31,715 nucleotides of DNA. Source: an uncultured Collinsella sp. (GTDB taxonomy: Bacteria > Actinomycetota > Coriobacteriia > Coriobacteriales > Coriobacteriaceae). A program made the position numbers and the translations under genes. The stretch is taken from positions 1 through 31,715 of the forward strand of contig CAUADW010000016.1 in assembly GCA_958427895.1 (NCBI GenBank), given 5' to 3'. The stretch's first letter is position 1. Every line of letters starts with the position of its first letter. This document shows, in pieces, positions 15,375 through 22,696 of this stretch. Under the pieces are notes generated by a model. The model searched no databases. It had not been told where the DNA came from and was given only the letters and a program-made list of their open reading frames with translations.

Positions 15375-15460
15375 CCCACATTTTCCGATGGAAAAACGTG
15401 GTTGTCTCCCACATTTTCCGATGGAAAAACGTGGTTGTTTCCCACATTTTCCGATGGAAA
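15375..15460. repeat. Three tandem 33-bp repeats
   Basis: Units start at 15375, 15408 and 15441. The first two are full length and identical at nearly every position; the third breaks off after CCGATGGAAA. Each contains a small hairpin, CCAC-ATTTTCC-GAT-GGAAAA-ACGTGG. The last unit ends 15 bp before the -10 element of the ATPase gene, so it occupies the -35 region. Confidence 0.9.
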
Positions 15461-15474
15461 CTCCCAAATGGCCT

Positions 15475-15480
15475 TATACT
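15475..15480 (+). promoter_or_regulatory. -10 element of the ATPase gene
   Basis: TATACT lies 23 bp before ATG 15504. The -35 position falls in the third 33-bp repeat (CGATGG-like, not a good match). The promoter may therefore need an activator or be covered by a repressor. Confidence 0.5.
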
Positions 15481-15503
15481 AGCCGAGAGGGTTGGGAGGC
15501 AAT

Positions 15504-16805
15504 ATGCAGCGACAGCTTATGAGTGAACTTATCGCTTGGAAATCAAGGGCGAATCGCAAACCTCTCTTGCTTAAGGGAGCCCGCCAGACAGGAAAGACTT
15601 GGCTTCTTAACGAATTCGCAAGCCAGCAGTATCGAAACGTCATTCGTTTTGACTTTATGCTCGAGCCGAGCACACGCTCGCTGTTCGATGGGAACCTCGA
15701 CCCCAAGCGCATCATCTCCCAGATAGAACTCCTACGTGGCCAAACCGTAACGCCGGAAGACACGCTCATCATCTTCGACGAGATCCAAGAGGCGCCACGC
15801 GGGATCACCTCGCTCAAGTACTTCAACGAGCTTGCACCCGAATACCACATCGTAGCAGCCGGTTCCTATATGGGCCTCGCGCTCCGACGCGAAAACGAGT
15901 CATTTCCCGTCGGCAAAATCGACCAGCTCACCATGCGTCCCGTGGGGTTTGCTGAGTTCGTTCGTGCCGTCGACGGCAACCCGCTCGCCGACGCCATCCT
16001 TGCCGCAGACATGAACCTTCTAACAAACGTTACCGAAAAGCTCGAGCACTTGCTCAAGGAATACCTTGTTGTCGGCGGTATGCCCGAAGTTGTCTCCACT
16101 TTCGCCGAGACACGCGACTTCATCGAAGCCCGAAGGCTTCAACAGCAAATCATCGAGGCTTACGAATCCGATTTTGGCAAACATGCACCCGCCCGCATCG
16201 TCGAGCGCATGAGGTTGGTTTGGAAATCCCTTCCCGGCCAGCTTGCAAAGGAGAACAAGAAGTTTGTCTATGGCGCCCTTCGTCCCGGAGCGCGCGCACG
16301 CGATTTCGAGGAAAGCCTCCAGTGGCTCACGGACTACGGAATCGTTCATAAGGTGCCACGTGTTTCCGCTCTAAAGGCGCCGCTCTCGAGCTACGAAGAC
16401 CTCTCGGGCTTCAAACTGTTCTGCATCGACACCGGCATCCTCGGAGCGCTCTCCGGCCTCTCTCCGGCCATCGTTCTTAACGGATCCGCTGTCTTTACCG
16501 AGTTCAAAGGTTCGCTGACCGAACAATACGTCGCGCAGGAGCTTTTGCTCCAGGACAAAACTCCCGCGTATTGGTCCTCTACCTCTGGCAATGCCGAAAC
16601 CGACTTTGCCATCGACCATGCGGGAACCGTGCTTCCGCTTGAGGTCAAGGCGGCAGAGAACCTTAAAGCGAAGAGTCTGAAAATAGCCTGCGAAAAATTC
16701 AAACTCGAGCGTTGCGTGAGGAGCTCCCTGGCGGCATATAGAGACGAGGGCATGCTCATCAATATTCCGCTTTGGGAGATTGGGCAGATCGACAAGCTGG
16801 CATAG
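15504..16805 (+). CDS. AAA ATPase with DUF4143 C-terminal domain
   Basis: 433 residues from ATG 15504, which follows GGGAGG by five bases; a TTG at 15492 overlaps that ribosome-binding site and was rejected. Walker A is KGARQTGKT (about 24-32) and Walker B is TLIIFDEIQEA (Asp92-Glu93). A winged-helix-like middle section follows. The DUF4143 part ends with a PD-(D/E)XK-like core, AETDFAID...VLPLEVKAAE, so a nuclease-type fold is possible. These single-gene ATPases are widespread in gut bacteria and their role is not settled. Base composition is visibly lower in GC than its neighbours, with more CTT, AAA and GAA codons, which suggests transfer. Palindromic repeats lie on both sides. Confidence 0.92.
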   Translation: MQRQLMSELIAWKSRANRKPLLLKGARQTGKTWLLNEFASQQYRNVIRFDFMLEPSTRSLFDGNLDPKRIISQIELLRGQTVTPEDTLIIFDEIQEAPRGITSLKYFNELAPEYHIVAAGSYMGLALRRENESFPVGKIDQLTMRPVGFAEFVRAVDGNPLADAILAADMNLLTNVTEKLEHLLKEYLVVGGMPEVVSTFAETRDFIEARRLQQQIIEAYESDFGKHAPARIVERMRLVWKSLPGQLAKENKKFVYGALRPGARARDFEESLQWLTDYGIVHKVPRVSALKAPLSSYEDLSGFKLFCIDTGILGALSGLSPAIVLNGSAVFTEFKGSLTEQYVAQELLLQDKTPAYWSSTSGNAETDFAIDHAGTVLPLEVKAAENLKAKSLKIACEKFKLERCVRSSLAAYRDEGMLINIPLWEIGQIDKLA

Positions 16806-16810
16806 GCGCT

Positions 16811-16876
16811 GTGGGGACGCCCCGCAAGGACTGTCCCCAGGTGCCGGCAGAAAAGGAACGTCCCCAGGTGCCGGCT
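16811..16876. repeat. Dispersed GGGACGTTCC-type repeat, inverted copy
   Basis: Reads GGGGACGCCCC, GACTGTCCCCAGGTGCCGGC, then AAGGAACGTCCCCAGGTGCC. The last part is the reverse complement of 7922-7956 with very few differences. It starts 6 bp after the ATPase stop codon and abuts palindrome copy B. Confidence 0.85.
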
Positions 16877-16880
16877 GTTG

Positions 16881-16947
16881 AGTTGCGGTGGAATAGGGAC
16901 TGTTTGGTGCCCGAAAGGGCGATTTTAGTCCGTATTTCACCGCAACT
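16881..16947. repeat. Palindromic repeat, copy B
   Basis: The outer arms AGTTGCGGTGGAATAGGGAC and the matching TTTCACCGCAACT are imperfectly complementary. An inner hairpin GCCCGAAAGGGC lies between them. It ends 3 bp before the stop codon of the convergent ppx gene, so it could form the 3' end of both neighbouring transcripts. Confidence 0.88.
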
Positions 16948-16950
16948 TAT

Positions 16951-17952
16951 TTAGAGGGTGCTGAGAGTGGGGGTCCAGGCGATGGTGGGGGTCGCACCGT
17001 CGAGAACCTCGTTGATGGTGGCGGCCATACCGGCGAGGAGGCTGTTCTCGCTTACGGTGAGCATGTCGTAACCGCCGGCTCGCATGAGCTCGCGGATCAC
17101 CACGGCGCCAGCCAAGATCACGCCCGCGCGCTTGGGCTGCACGCCCGGCAGTGCAGCGATACCCTCCACATCCAGCGTAGACATACGATCGATGGCGGCC
17201 GAGATTTGCTCCATCGAAAGCTCGCGCAGGTGCACAAAGTTCGAGTCGTACGGCTCCAGTTCGTGGACCAGCGCCACGAGCGTGGTGACGGTACCGCCCA
17301 CCGCGACCAGGCGCTCGGCGCGCTCAAAGTCGCTGGGCAGGCCCTCAAAATAGGCGGAGAACTGCTCGCCCGCCCAGTTGGCAGCGGCAGCAAGCTCGCC
17401 GTCCGCAGGCGGCAGCGCAGAGAAAAACCGCTCGGTCACGCGACGGCAACCGATGTCCAGCGAGCGCGTTCCATCCAGCGCAAAGACCCCGCGCTCCGGT
17501 GCGTACACACCCGTCGCGAGTTCCGTGGACCCGCCGCCCGAATCCGCGACGATAATGCGCTCGCCGGCAAAGTCGTGCGCCACGCCAAAAAACGTCAGGC
17601 GCGCCTCGACCTCTCCTGGAATCACCTGCGGCTCGAGACCCAGCTCGCGCAAGCCGTCCAGCAGCAGGGCAGCATTGGACGCATCGCGCGCGGCACTCGT
17701 GCACGTGGTGCAGATGCACACAGCCCCAAAGGCACGCGCCTCGTCCACAAACATGCGGCATGCGGCAAGCACGCGCTCGACCGCCGCCTCGCAAAAGCGG
17801 CCCGTCGCGTCGACGCCCTCGCCCAGATCGGTAATCTCGGTATGCTTGGACGATTCCACGATCGCCCCGCCCTCGACCTGCGCTAGCACTAGTCGCGACG
17901 ACACCGTTCCCAGGTCGATCGCGGCTACCTTATATCGTTTGCAATTTGTCAT
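16951..17952 (-). CDS. ppx: Ppx/GppA-family exopolyphosphatase
   Basis: 333 residues, the short actinobacterial type consisting only of the two ASKHA ATPase-fold domains, without a C-terminal HD domain. Signature stretches: AAIDLGTVSSRLVLA (phosphate 1), VICTTCTSAARDASN-like CTSAARDA, IIVADSGGGSTELA (phosphate 2), and VAVGGTVTTLVAL. Substrate is polyphosphate or (p)ppGpp in this family and cannot be separated by sequence alone. GGAGGGGAG precedes ATG 17952. It lies 20 bp downstream of ftsB. Confidence 0.92.
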   Translation of the reverse strand: MTNCKRYKVAAIDLGTVSSRLVLAQVEGGAIVESSKHTEITDLGEGVDATGRFCEAAVERVLAACRMFVDEARAFGAVCICTTCTSAARDASNAALLLDGLRELGLEPQVIPGEVEARLTFFGVAHDFAGERIIVADSGGGSTELATGVYAPERGVFALDGTRSLDIGCRRVTERFFSALPPADGELAAAANWAGEQFSAYFEGLPSDFERAERLVAVGGTVTTLVALVHELEPYDSNFVHLRELSMEQISAAIDRMSTLDVEGIAALPGVQPKRAGVILAGAVVIRELMRAGGYDMLTVSENSLLAGMAATINEVLDGATPTIAWTPTLSTL

Positions 17953-17972
17953 TGCGGGCTCCCCTCCGGGCG

Positions 17973-18743
17973 CTATTCGCCGTTGGACACGACCGTCTGA
18001 CCCTCGACGCCGTTAAACCCAAACAGCATGTCGAGCGCTTGGATGTACCACGGCGCGTCCTTACCGACTTCTTCGATTTCCTTGGCCACTTCGCTGGCCT
18101 TCTTGGCGTTTGAGGACTTTTTGCTCGACGAGGCATCCGAATCGTCGTCCAGGCCCTGCACTTCAATCCTCTTCTCGCCGGGCATCACCAGGCCCAGGTC
18201 CTCGGATGCCGCGTCCTTGATACCCTCCTCCGAGAGCAGCTTGTCGACGCTTTTTTGCAGGTCGTCGTTATATTGCTCGCGAATCTCGACCTGCTTGGCC
18301 AAGATGTCGCTCGAGCGTTTTGCCACATACAGGTCGCGCACGGGGAAATACAGGCTCACAAGCGCCAGGGCGACGACAATGCCAACAAACAGCCCCCGCT
18401 GGGGACCGTGGGTAAAGTCGTAGATTGCCTTGACCACCGCGTTATCGTTGGCGTAATGCATGAAGTCCGAGCCCGAAAGACGGTTCGAGGGCCTACTCGA
18501 CTTTTCATGCGTTTGAGCCGAGGAACGCTGAGCATGCTCCGAGTGCGCCGGGCGCACCGAACGTAGCGGGCGGTCCGTCGACGTATTCACTTGAGCACGG
18601 GAGTGTGAGGCACTTGTCGGTCGCTGCGTGGAGCAGTCGGCACCGGCGTAATCGGACCCGCCGAGCTGCACCGTGCGCGCACGGCGAGGTGACGGCTCAC
18701 GCGAACCGGCGGAATAGTACCTGTTGTCGTAAATCTGATCCAT
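17973..18743 (-). CDS. ftsB: Septum formation initiator FtsB/DivIC
   Basis: 256 residues from ATG 18743. The first 120 residues are basic, disordered and rich in Ser/Arg. One membrane helix follows (GLFVGIVVALALVSLYFPV), then the coiled coil (KQVEIREQYNDDLQKSVDKLLSEEGIKDAASEDLGLVMPGE), whose end matches the FtsB/DivIC consensus A-x-LGLV-PGE. The C-terminal tail is acidic and lysine-rich (DDDSDASSSKKSSNAKK). FtsB-type proteins recruit and activate septal wall synthesis with FtsL/FtsQ. An earlier in-frame ATG at 18869 runs across the eno terminator and was rejected. The long N-terminal extension is typical of Actinomycetota. Confidence 0.87.
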   Translation of the reverse strand: MDQIYDNRYYSAGSREPSPRRARTVQLGGSDYAGADCSTQRPTSASHSRAQVNTSTDRPLRSVRPAHSEHAQRSSAQTHEKSSRPSNRLSGSDFMHYANDNAVVKAIYDFTHGPQRGLFVGIVVALALVSLYFPVRDLYVAKRSSDILAKQVEIREQYNDDLQKSVDKLLSEEGIKDAASEDLGLVMPGEKRIEVQGLDDDSDASSSKKSSNAKKASEVAKEIEEVGKDAPWYIQALDMLFGFNGVEGQTVVSNGE

Positions 18744-18786
18744 GTGCGCCTTGTGCGGTTGAGGTTTGTTTGCGCTAAGTCTTTTA

Positions 18787-18795
18787 GTTATAGCA
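18787..18795 (-). promoter_or_regulatory. Extended -10 promoter candidate for ftsB-ppx
   Basis: On the minus strand TGCTATAAC forms an extended -10 (TGn + TATAAC). It lies between the eno terminator and the ftsB start, 43 bp before the ATG. Confidence 0.55.
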
Positions 18796-18832
18796 CGAGC
18801 GCGCGCAACGCCTTCGGCAGCCCTTGCTCGAC

Positions 18833-18866
18833 ATAAAAAAGGCGCTGAGCCATATGGCCCAGCGCC
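18833..18866 (-). terminator. Terminator after eno
   Basis: GGCGCTGGGCC and GGCTCAGCGCC form an 11-bp stem (one G:U) followed on the minus strand by TTTTTTAT. It begins 73 bp after the eno stop. Confidence 0.92.
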
Positions 18867-18938
18867 CAATGGTGCTCAACAGCGCCCGGCGGGAGCGAGG
18901 CGAATCCGAGTCAGCCCCGCCCCGCGCACGCCGTTTGC

Positions 18939-20228
18939 CTAGCGAATGTTGTAGAACGCGGCCTTGCCGGCGAAGCGCGCGCTGCCCTCGAGCTCGTCCT
19001 CGATACGGATGAGTTGGTTGTACTTGGCGATACGGTCGCTGCGGCACGGGGCGCCCGACTTAATCTGACCGGCATTAACACCCACGACCAGGTCGGCGAT
19101 CGTGGAGTCCTCGGTCTCGCCAGAACGGTGGCTCACGATGCAAGCGTAGCCGGCCTCCTTGGCGGTCTCGATAGCCTCGAGCGACTCGGTGAGCGTGCCG
19201 ATCTGGTTGACCTTGACCAGGATCGCGTTGGCGGCACCCAGCTCGATGCCCTTCTTGAGGCGCTCGGTGTTGGTGACGAACAGGTCGTCGCCCACCAGCT
19301 GCACCTTGTTGCCAATGCGGCGGGTAAGCTCGACCCAGCCGTCCCAGTCCTCCTCGGCCATACCGTCCTCGATGGAGATGATGGGATAGGCGTCGACGAG
19401 CTTCTCCCAGTAATCGACCATCTGGGCGCTCGTGTACTCCACACCCTCGCCCTTGAGCTCGTACATGCCGGTCTCGACGTTGTAGAACTCGGTCGAGGCC
19501 GGGTCCATGGCGTACATGAAGTCGACGCCGGGCTTAAAGCCAGCCTTCTCGACGGCCTTGGTAATGTACTCGAACGGCTCGGCATTGGTCTTAAGGTTGG
19601 GGGCAAAGCCGCCCTCGTCGCCCACGCCGCCGCCCAGGCCGGCCTCGTGCAGCACGCCCTTGAGGGTGTGGTAGACCTCGGCGCACCAACGCAGGCCCTC
19701 GGCAAAGCTCGGGGCGCCCACCGGCATGATCATGAACTCCTGGAAGTCGACGTTGTTGTCGGCATGCACGCCGCCGTTGAGGATATTCATCATAGGTGTG
19801 GGCAGCAGATGAGCGTTGACGCCGCCCAGGTACTGGTACAGCGACAGGCCCGACGACTCGGCAGCGGCGCGGGCAACGGCCAGCGACACGCCCAGGATGG
19901 CGTTGGCACCGAGCTTGGTCTTGTTGGGGGTACCGTCCGCGGCAATCAGCGCGGCATCGACGGCGCGCTGGTCGAAGGCATCGAGGCCCACGACGGCGTT
20001 AGCGCACTCGTTGTTGACATGCTCGACGGCCTGCGAAACGCCCTTGCCCAGGTAGCGGTCCTTGTCGCCATCGCGCAGCTCGCATGCCTCAAAGGCGCCG
20101 GTCGAAGCACCCGAAGGCACCATTGCGCGGCCAAAGCTGCCGTCCTCGAGCACGACCTCGACCTCGACGGTGGGATTGCCGCGGCTGTCGAGCACCTCGC
20201 GACCGTAGACGTCCAAAATATCGCTCAT
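18939..20228 (-). CDS. eno: Enolase
   Basis: 429 residues, full length. It converts 2-phosphoglycerate to phosphoenolpyruvate in glycolysis (cytosol, Mg-dependent). Diagnostic sites: start DVYGREVLDSRGNPTVEVEV; SGASTGAFEA; the catalytic loop GDEGGFAPN; metal ligands in MDPASTEFY, SIEDGMAEEDW and LVGDDLFVTN; catalytic lysine in ILVKVNQIGTLTE; and SHRSGETED. GAGGGAG lies before ATG 20228. It sits in the actinobacterial order mazG, eno, ftsB, ppx, but has its own terminator and an upstream region with paired operator-like repeats, so it is probably its own transcript. Confidence 0.98.
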   Translation of the reverse strand: MSDILDVYGREVLDSRGNPTVEVEVVLEDGSFGRAMVPSGASTGAFEACELRDGDKDRYLGKGVSQAVEHVNNECANAVVGLDAFDQRAVDAALIAADGTPNKTKLGANAILGVSLAVARAAAESSGLSLYQYLGGVNAHLLPTPMMNILNGGVHADNNVDFQEFMIMPVGAPSFAEGLRWCAEVYHTLKGVLHEAGLGGGVGDEGGFAPNLKTNAEPFEYITKAVEKAGFKPGVDFMYAMDPASTEFYNVETGMYELKGEGVEYTSAQMVDYWEKLVDAYPIISIEDGMAEEDWDGWVELTRRIGNKVQLVGDDLFVTNTERLKKGIELGAANAILVKVNQIGTLTESLEAIETAKEAGYACIVSHRSGETEDSTIADLVVGVNAGQIKSGAPCRSDRIAKYNQLIRIEDELEGSARFAGKAAFYNIR

Positions 20229-20298
20229 GTTGTCTCCCTCTCACTTGGAAACGTAGTGGATGCAAGCGACCGGCTGACCGTGCACCGTCGGTGCGTCT

Positions 20299-20346
20299 CC
20301 GTAAGTTAGCCATGTCGCACTTTTTGCATTATGCCCTAAGTTAGCC
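20299..20346 (-). promoter_or_regulatory. eno promoter with two operator-like direct repeats
   Basis: On the minus strand GGCTAACTTAGGG (20346-20334) is followed at once by a CATAAT -10 candidate (20333-20328), then 35 bp from the first copy by GGCTAACTTACGG (20311-20299). One repeat therefore covers the -35/-10 spacer and the other lies just past the expected start of transcription. Confidence 0.55.
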
Positions 20347-20366
20347 GAGGGATACACTTGATTTTC

Positions 20367-20413
20367 GAAAAATTTAGCGGGAACGATGAGGCGTGTCAGC
20401 CCGTCGTTCCCGC
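20367..20413 (-). terminator. Terminator after mazG
   Basis: GCGGGAACGA (20377-20386) pairs with TCGTTCCCGC (20404-20413). On the minus strand it continues into TAAATTTTTC. It begins 4 bp beyond the mazG stop. Confidence 0.88.
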
Positions 20414-20417
20414 AGTC

Positions 20418-21278
20418 TTACTCCTCCGCCTTTGCGGCATCCCACAGGTCGTTGAGACCGTGGGTCGAAAGCTCGGCCAGACCCACGTTGGCGTCAGCCG
20501 CCATCCGCTCCATTGCAGCCCAGCGGCGGCGGAACTTTGCCGTGCTGGCACGAAGGGCGCTCTCGGCGTCAATGCCCTCCTTGCGCGCGACGTTGACCAA
20601 GGCAAAGAGCAGGTCGCCGAACTCCATTTCGCGCTCGGGCGAGCCAGGGGCCTCGGCCTCAAACTCGGCACGCTCCTCGGCAACCTCGTCCCACACATCC
20701 TGGACCGTCTCCCACTCAAAGCCCACGGCAGCCGCCTTGCGCGACACCTTCTGAGCCTGCATCAGCGCCGGCAGATGCGTGGGCACGCCGTCGAGCAGGC
20801 CCTCGGGCGCAGCCTCGCCTGCCGCCACGGCCTTGTCCTTGGCAGCCCTCTCGGCAAGCTTGACCTCGTCCCAAATCTTGAGTACCTCGTCGGAGCTGTC
20901 GGCATCCACATCGCCAAACACGTGCGGATGACGGCGAATGAGTTTGGCGTCGATATCGCGCGCCACGTCGGCCAGCGTAAACTCGCCGGCATCCGCCGCG
21001 ATCTGCGCATGCAGCACGACCTGCATGAGCACGTCGCCCAGCTCCTCGCGTAGGTGAACCGCGTCGTCCGCCTCGATGCAGTCGAGTGCCTCGTAGGCCT
21101 CCTCGATCATGTTCTTGCCGATGCTGCGGTGTGTCTGTTCGCGATCCCACGGGCAGCCATCGGGCTGACGCAGACGCCAGATGGTCTGCACCAGATGCTG
21201 CAGCTCGGCCGACGCGTCTATCAGCGTGGACAGATCGCGCGAGCCCTCGGCATTTTGCTGAGCCATGTGCTGCGCCAT
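20418..21278 (-). CDS. mazG: Nucleoside triphosphate pyrophosphohydrolase MazG
   Basis: 286 residues from ATG 21278, preceded by GGAGGAGG and starting 2 bp after the upstream phosphodiesterase stop. MazG hydrolyses (d)NTPs to NMP and pyrophosphate, housecleaning non-canonical nucleotides. The first MazG domain holds CPWDREQTHRSI and the four-acid metal site EEAYEALD...LREELGDVLMQVVLHA. The second domain has EVAEERAEFE...EMEFGDLLFALVNVAR, so this is the full two-domain form. Upstream in-frame extension to 21881 runs through the neighbouring gene in another frame and is not real. Confidence 0.95.
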   Translation of the reverse strand: MAQHMAQQNAEGSRDLSTLIDASAELQHLVQTIWRLRQPDGCPWDREQTHRSIGKNMIEEAYEALDCIEADDAVHLREELGDVLMQVVLHAQIAADAGEFTLADVARDIDAKLIRRHPHVFGDVDADSSDEVLKIWDEVKLAERAAKDKAVAAGEAAPEGLLDGVPTHLPALMQAQKVSRKAAAVGFEWETVQDVWDEVAEERAEFEAEAPGSPEREMEFGDLLFALVNVARKEGIDAESALRASTAKFRRRWAAMERMAADANVGLAELSTHGLNDLWDAAKAEE

Positions 21279-21280
21279 GG

Positions 21281-21829
21281 TTATTCCTCCTCCAGGATCA
21301 CGTGGCGGAACGCACCGCCCTCGTAGATGCCGTAGCTGTGCGTGCCGTCCTTGGGAATGCTCACACTGCCGGGGTTGAAGAGCCACAGGCCCGGGTGCGC
21401 GGCACTTTCCTCGTTGACCTTGATGTGCGTATGACCGTAGACGAGCGCGGAGCCCTCGGGCAGCGCGGGCGCGTGGTCGACACTGTTGTGCATACCGGCG
21501 CCAAAAACGTGGCCGTGCGTCAGGAACAGCTCGCGGCCGTTCTCGTCGAATAACGTGGCATAGTCGGCCATGATGGGAAAGTCGAGCACCATCTGGTCGA
21601 CCTCGGCGTCGCAGTTGCCGCGCACCGCGATGATGCGGTCGGCCAGGGCGTTGAGCAGCGGGATCACGCGCTTGGGGGCGTAATCGCGCGGCAGGTCGTT
21701 GCGCGGACCGTGGTAGAGCAGGTCGCCCAGCAGCACAATGCGATCGGGCTGCTCGGACTCGATGGCGGCGCAAAGGCGTTCGGTCCAATATGCCGAGCCG
21801 TGGATGTCGGAGGCGATGAGGTATTTCAT
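21281..21829 (-). CDS. yfcE: YfcE-type metallophosphodiesterase
   Basis: 182 residues, full length for the YfcE/MJ0936 group. Motifs in order: ASDIHGS, LLGDLLYHGPRN, VRGNCDAEVD (GNCD in place of GNHD, normal for this group), LTHGH and YGHTHIK, with FNPGSVSIPK near the end. This gives a complete dinuclear metal site for phosphodiester hydrolysis. The natural substrate is not established. AAAGGA precedes ATG 21829. It overlaps the ribosome-binding region of mazG, so the two are translationally coupled. Confidence 0.92.
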   Translation of the reverse strand: MKYLIASDIHGSAYWTERLCAAIESEQPDRIVLLGDLLYHGPRNDLPRDYAPKRVIPLLNALADRIIAVRGNCDAEVDQMVLDFPIMADYATLFDENGRELFLTHGHVFGAGMHNSVDHAPALPEGSALVYGHTHIKVNEESAAHPGLWLFNPGSVSIPKDGTHSYGIYEGGAFRHVILEEE

Positions 21830-21889
21830 GGGGAGATCCTTTCGAATGGGGTTGATATGGCTGGGCGCAGGATGTCGCCACCAGCCGCG

Positions 21890-22375
21890 TTATTCAAATC
21901 GCAGTGCCGCGCTCTGGGCCGTCTGCATCACGCGCTGGAGCGGCACGTTATGCTCGCGAGCGAGACGGGCGCAGTCCTCGTACTCGGGCGCCGCACGCTC
22001 GCTGCCGTCGGGCAGGGTGGCCACCTTGACGGACACCTCGCCCCACGGCGTCGTTACGCGCTCAAAGCGGCGTGGCAGGCAAACGCGCTCCATGACCTGG
22101 CGACGAATGCCGTTGGTCGTGGTTTCCAAAAAGATAATCGTCTGCAGGCGCTCGATATCCTCGTGCGAGCAGATCACCTGCAGCTGCCAGCCGGGGCGTC
22201 CTTTTTTGCAATAGAGCGGCAGCCAGTGCACCTCGCGGGCGCCTGCCCCGCGCAGACGGTCGGCGGCGTAGGCAAGCACCTCGGGCGACGCGTCATCGAT
22301 ATCGCATTCCAGCTTGACGATAGTCTCGGGCGCATCGGTCTCGCGGGACAGCGGGGATTTGCTATCGCATTGCAT
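21890..22375 (-). CDS. Stand-alone LarC C-terminal domain (nickel-pincer cofactor protein-like)
   Basis: 161 residues from ATG 22375 (AAAGGA ten bases upstream). ATG 22414 would add 13 residues without a clear ribosome-binding site. The core VKLECDIDDASPEVLAYAADRLRGAGAREVHWLPLYCKKGRPGWQLQVIC...IIFLETTTNGIR matches the C-terminal (LarC2/DUF111) part of LarC, the enzyme that inserts nickel into the pincer cofactor of lactate racemase. The N-terminal LarC1 part is not encoded upstream, and no larA, larB or larE is in the window. It lies 60 bp upstream of yfcE-mazG on the same strand. Function alone is uncertain. Confidence 0.82.
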   Translation of the reverse strand: MQCDSKSPLSRETDAPETIVKLECDIDDASPEVLAYAADRLRGAGAREVHWLPLYCKKGRPGWQLQVICSHEDIERLQTIIFLETTTNGIRRQVMERVCLPRRFERVTTPWGEVSVKVATLPDGSERAAPEYEDCARLAREHNVPLQRVMQTAQSAALRFE

Positions 22376-22513
22376 ACGGTCCGGATCCTTTCCGCACGGG
22401 CTCGTTTTGTTCATCCAAACGCTAGCACATCGCAGGCTGCGCGAGTGTGACGGCGCGTGATGAGCGCGATTTTCCTTGTCGACAAGAAACCGACACTCCA
22501 CCGCCCCGGCCAA

Positions 22514-22574
22514 ACATGTACATCAGCCTCCAAACATGTCATTATTTGCAGCTTTTGGAGGCTGATGTACATGT
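22514..22574. repeat. Perfect 21-bp inverted repeat in the larC/PHP divergent region
   Basis: Arms 22514-22534 and 22554-22574 are exact reverse complements (ACATGTACATCAGCCTCC...), with a 19-base loop. CCAAACATGT occurs twice, at 22510 and 22530. The element is AT-rich relative to its surroundings and lies about 120 bp before the PHP gene start. The 321-bp gap 22376-22696 holds no other gene. A weak -10-like TACAAT near 22658 is the only promoter hint. Confidence 0.9.
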
Positions 22575-22696
22575 ATTGGAGCAAGCGAGGCCGCGCCGCG
22601 CAGCCTTTCCAATCGATTTCGAGCTCCGGCGCGCGCGGCGTGTTGAGAGCTGCAACATTACAATGGAGCGGATTCGCCAAATGCAAAGGAGTCGCC

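Noticed and set aside
15375..15460. CRISPR array
   Set aside because: The three 33-bp units are head to tail with no unique spacers between them, and no cas gene is present.
15504..16805. Prophage or transposon gene
   Set aside because: The ATPase has no integrase, transposase or phage-structural motif; mobility is suggested only by composition and flanking repeats.
21281..21881. Upstream extension of mazG
   Set aside because: The frame continues open through yfcE by chance; the in-frame sequence is arginine-rich nonsense and the strong ribosome-binding site supports ATG 21278.
22457..22696. N-terminal extension of the PHP phosphatase from ATG 22457
   Set aside because: It runs through the 21-bp inverted repeat, lacks a ribosome-binding site and is not part of the PHP domain; ATG 22697 has AAAGGAG.
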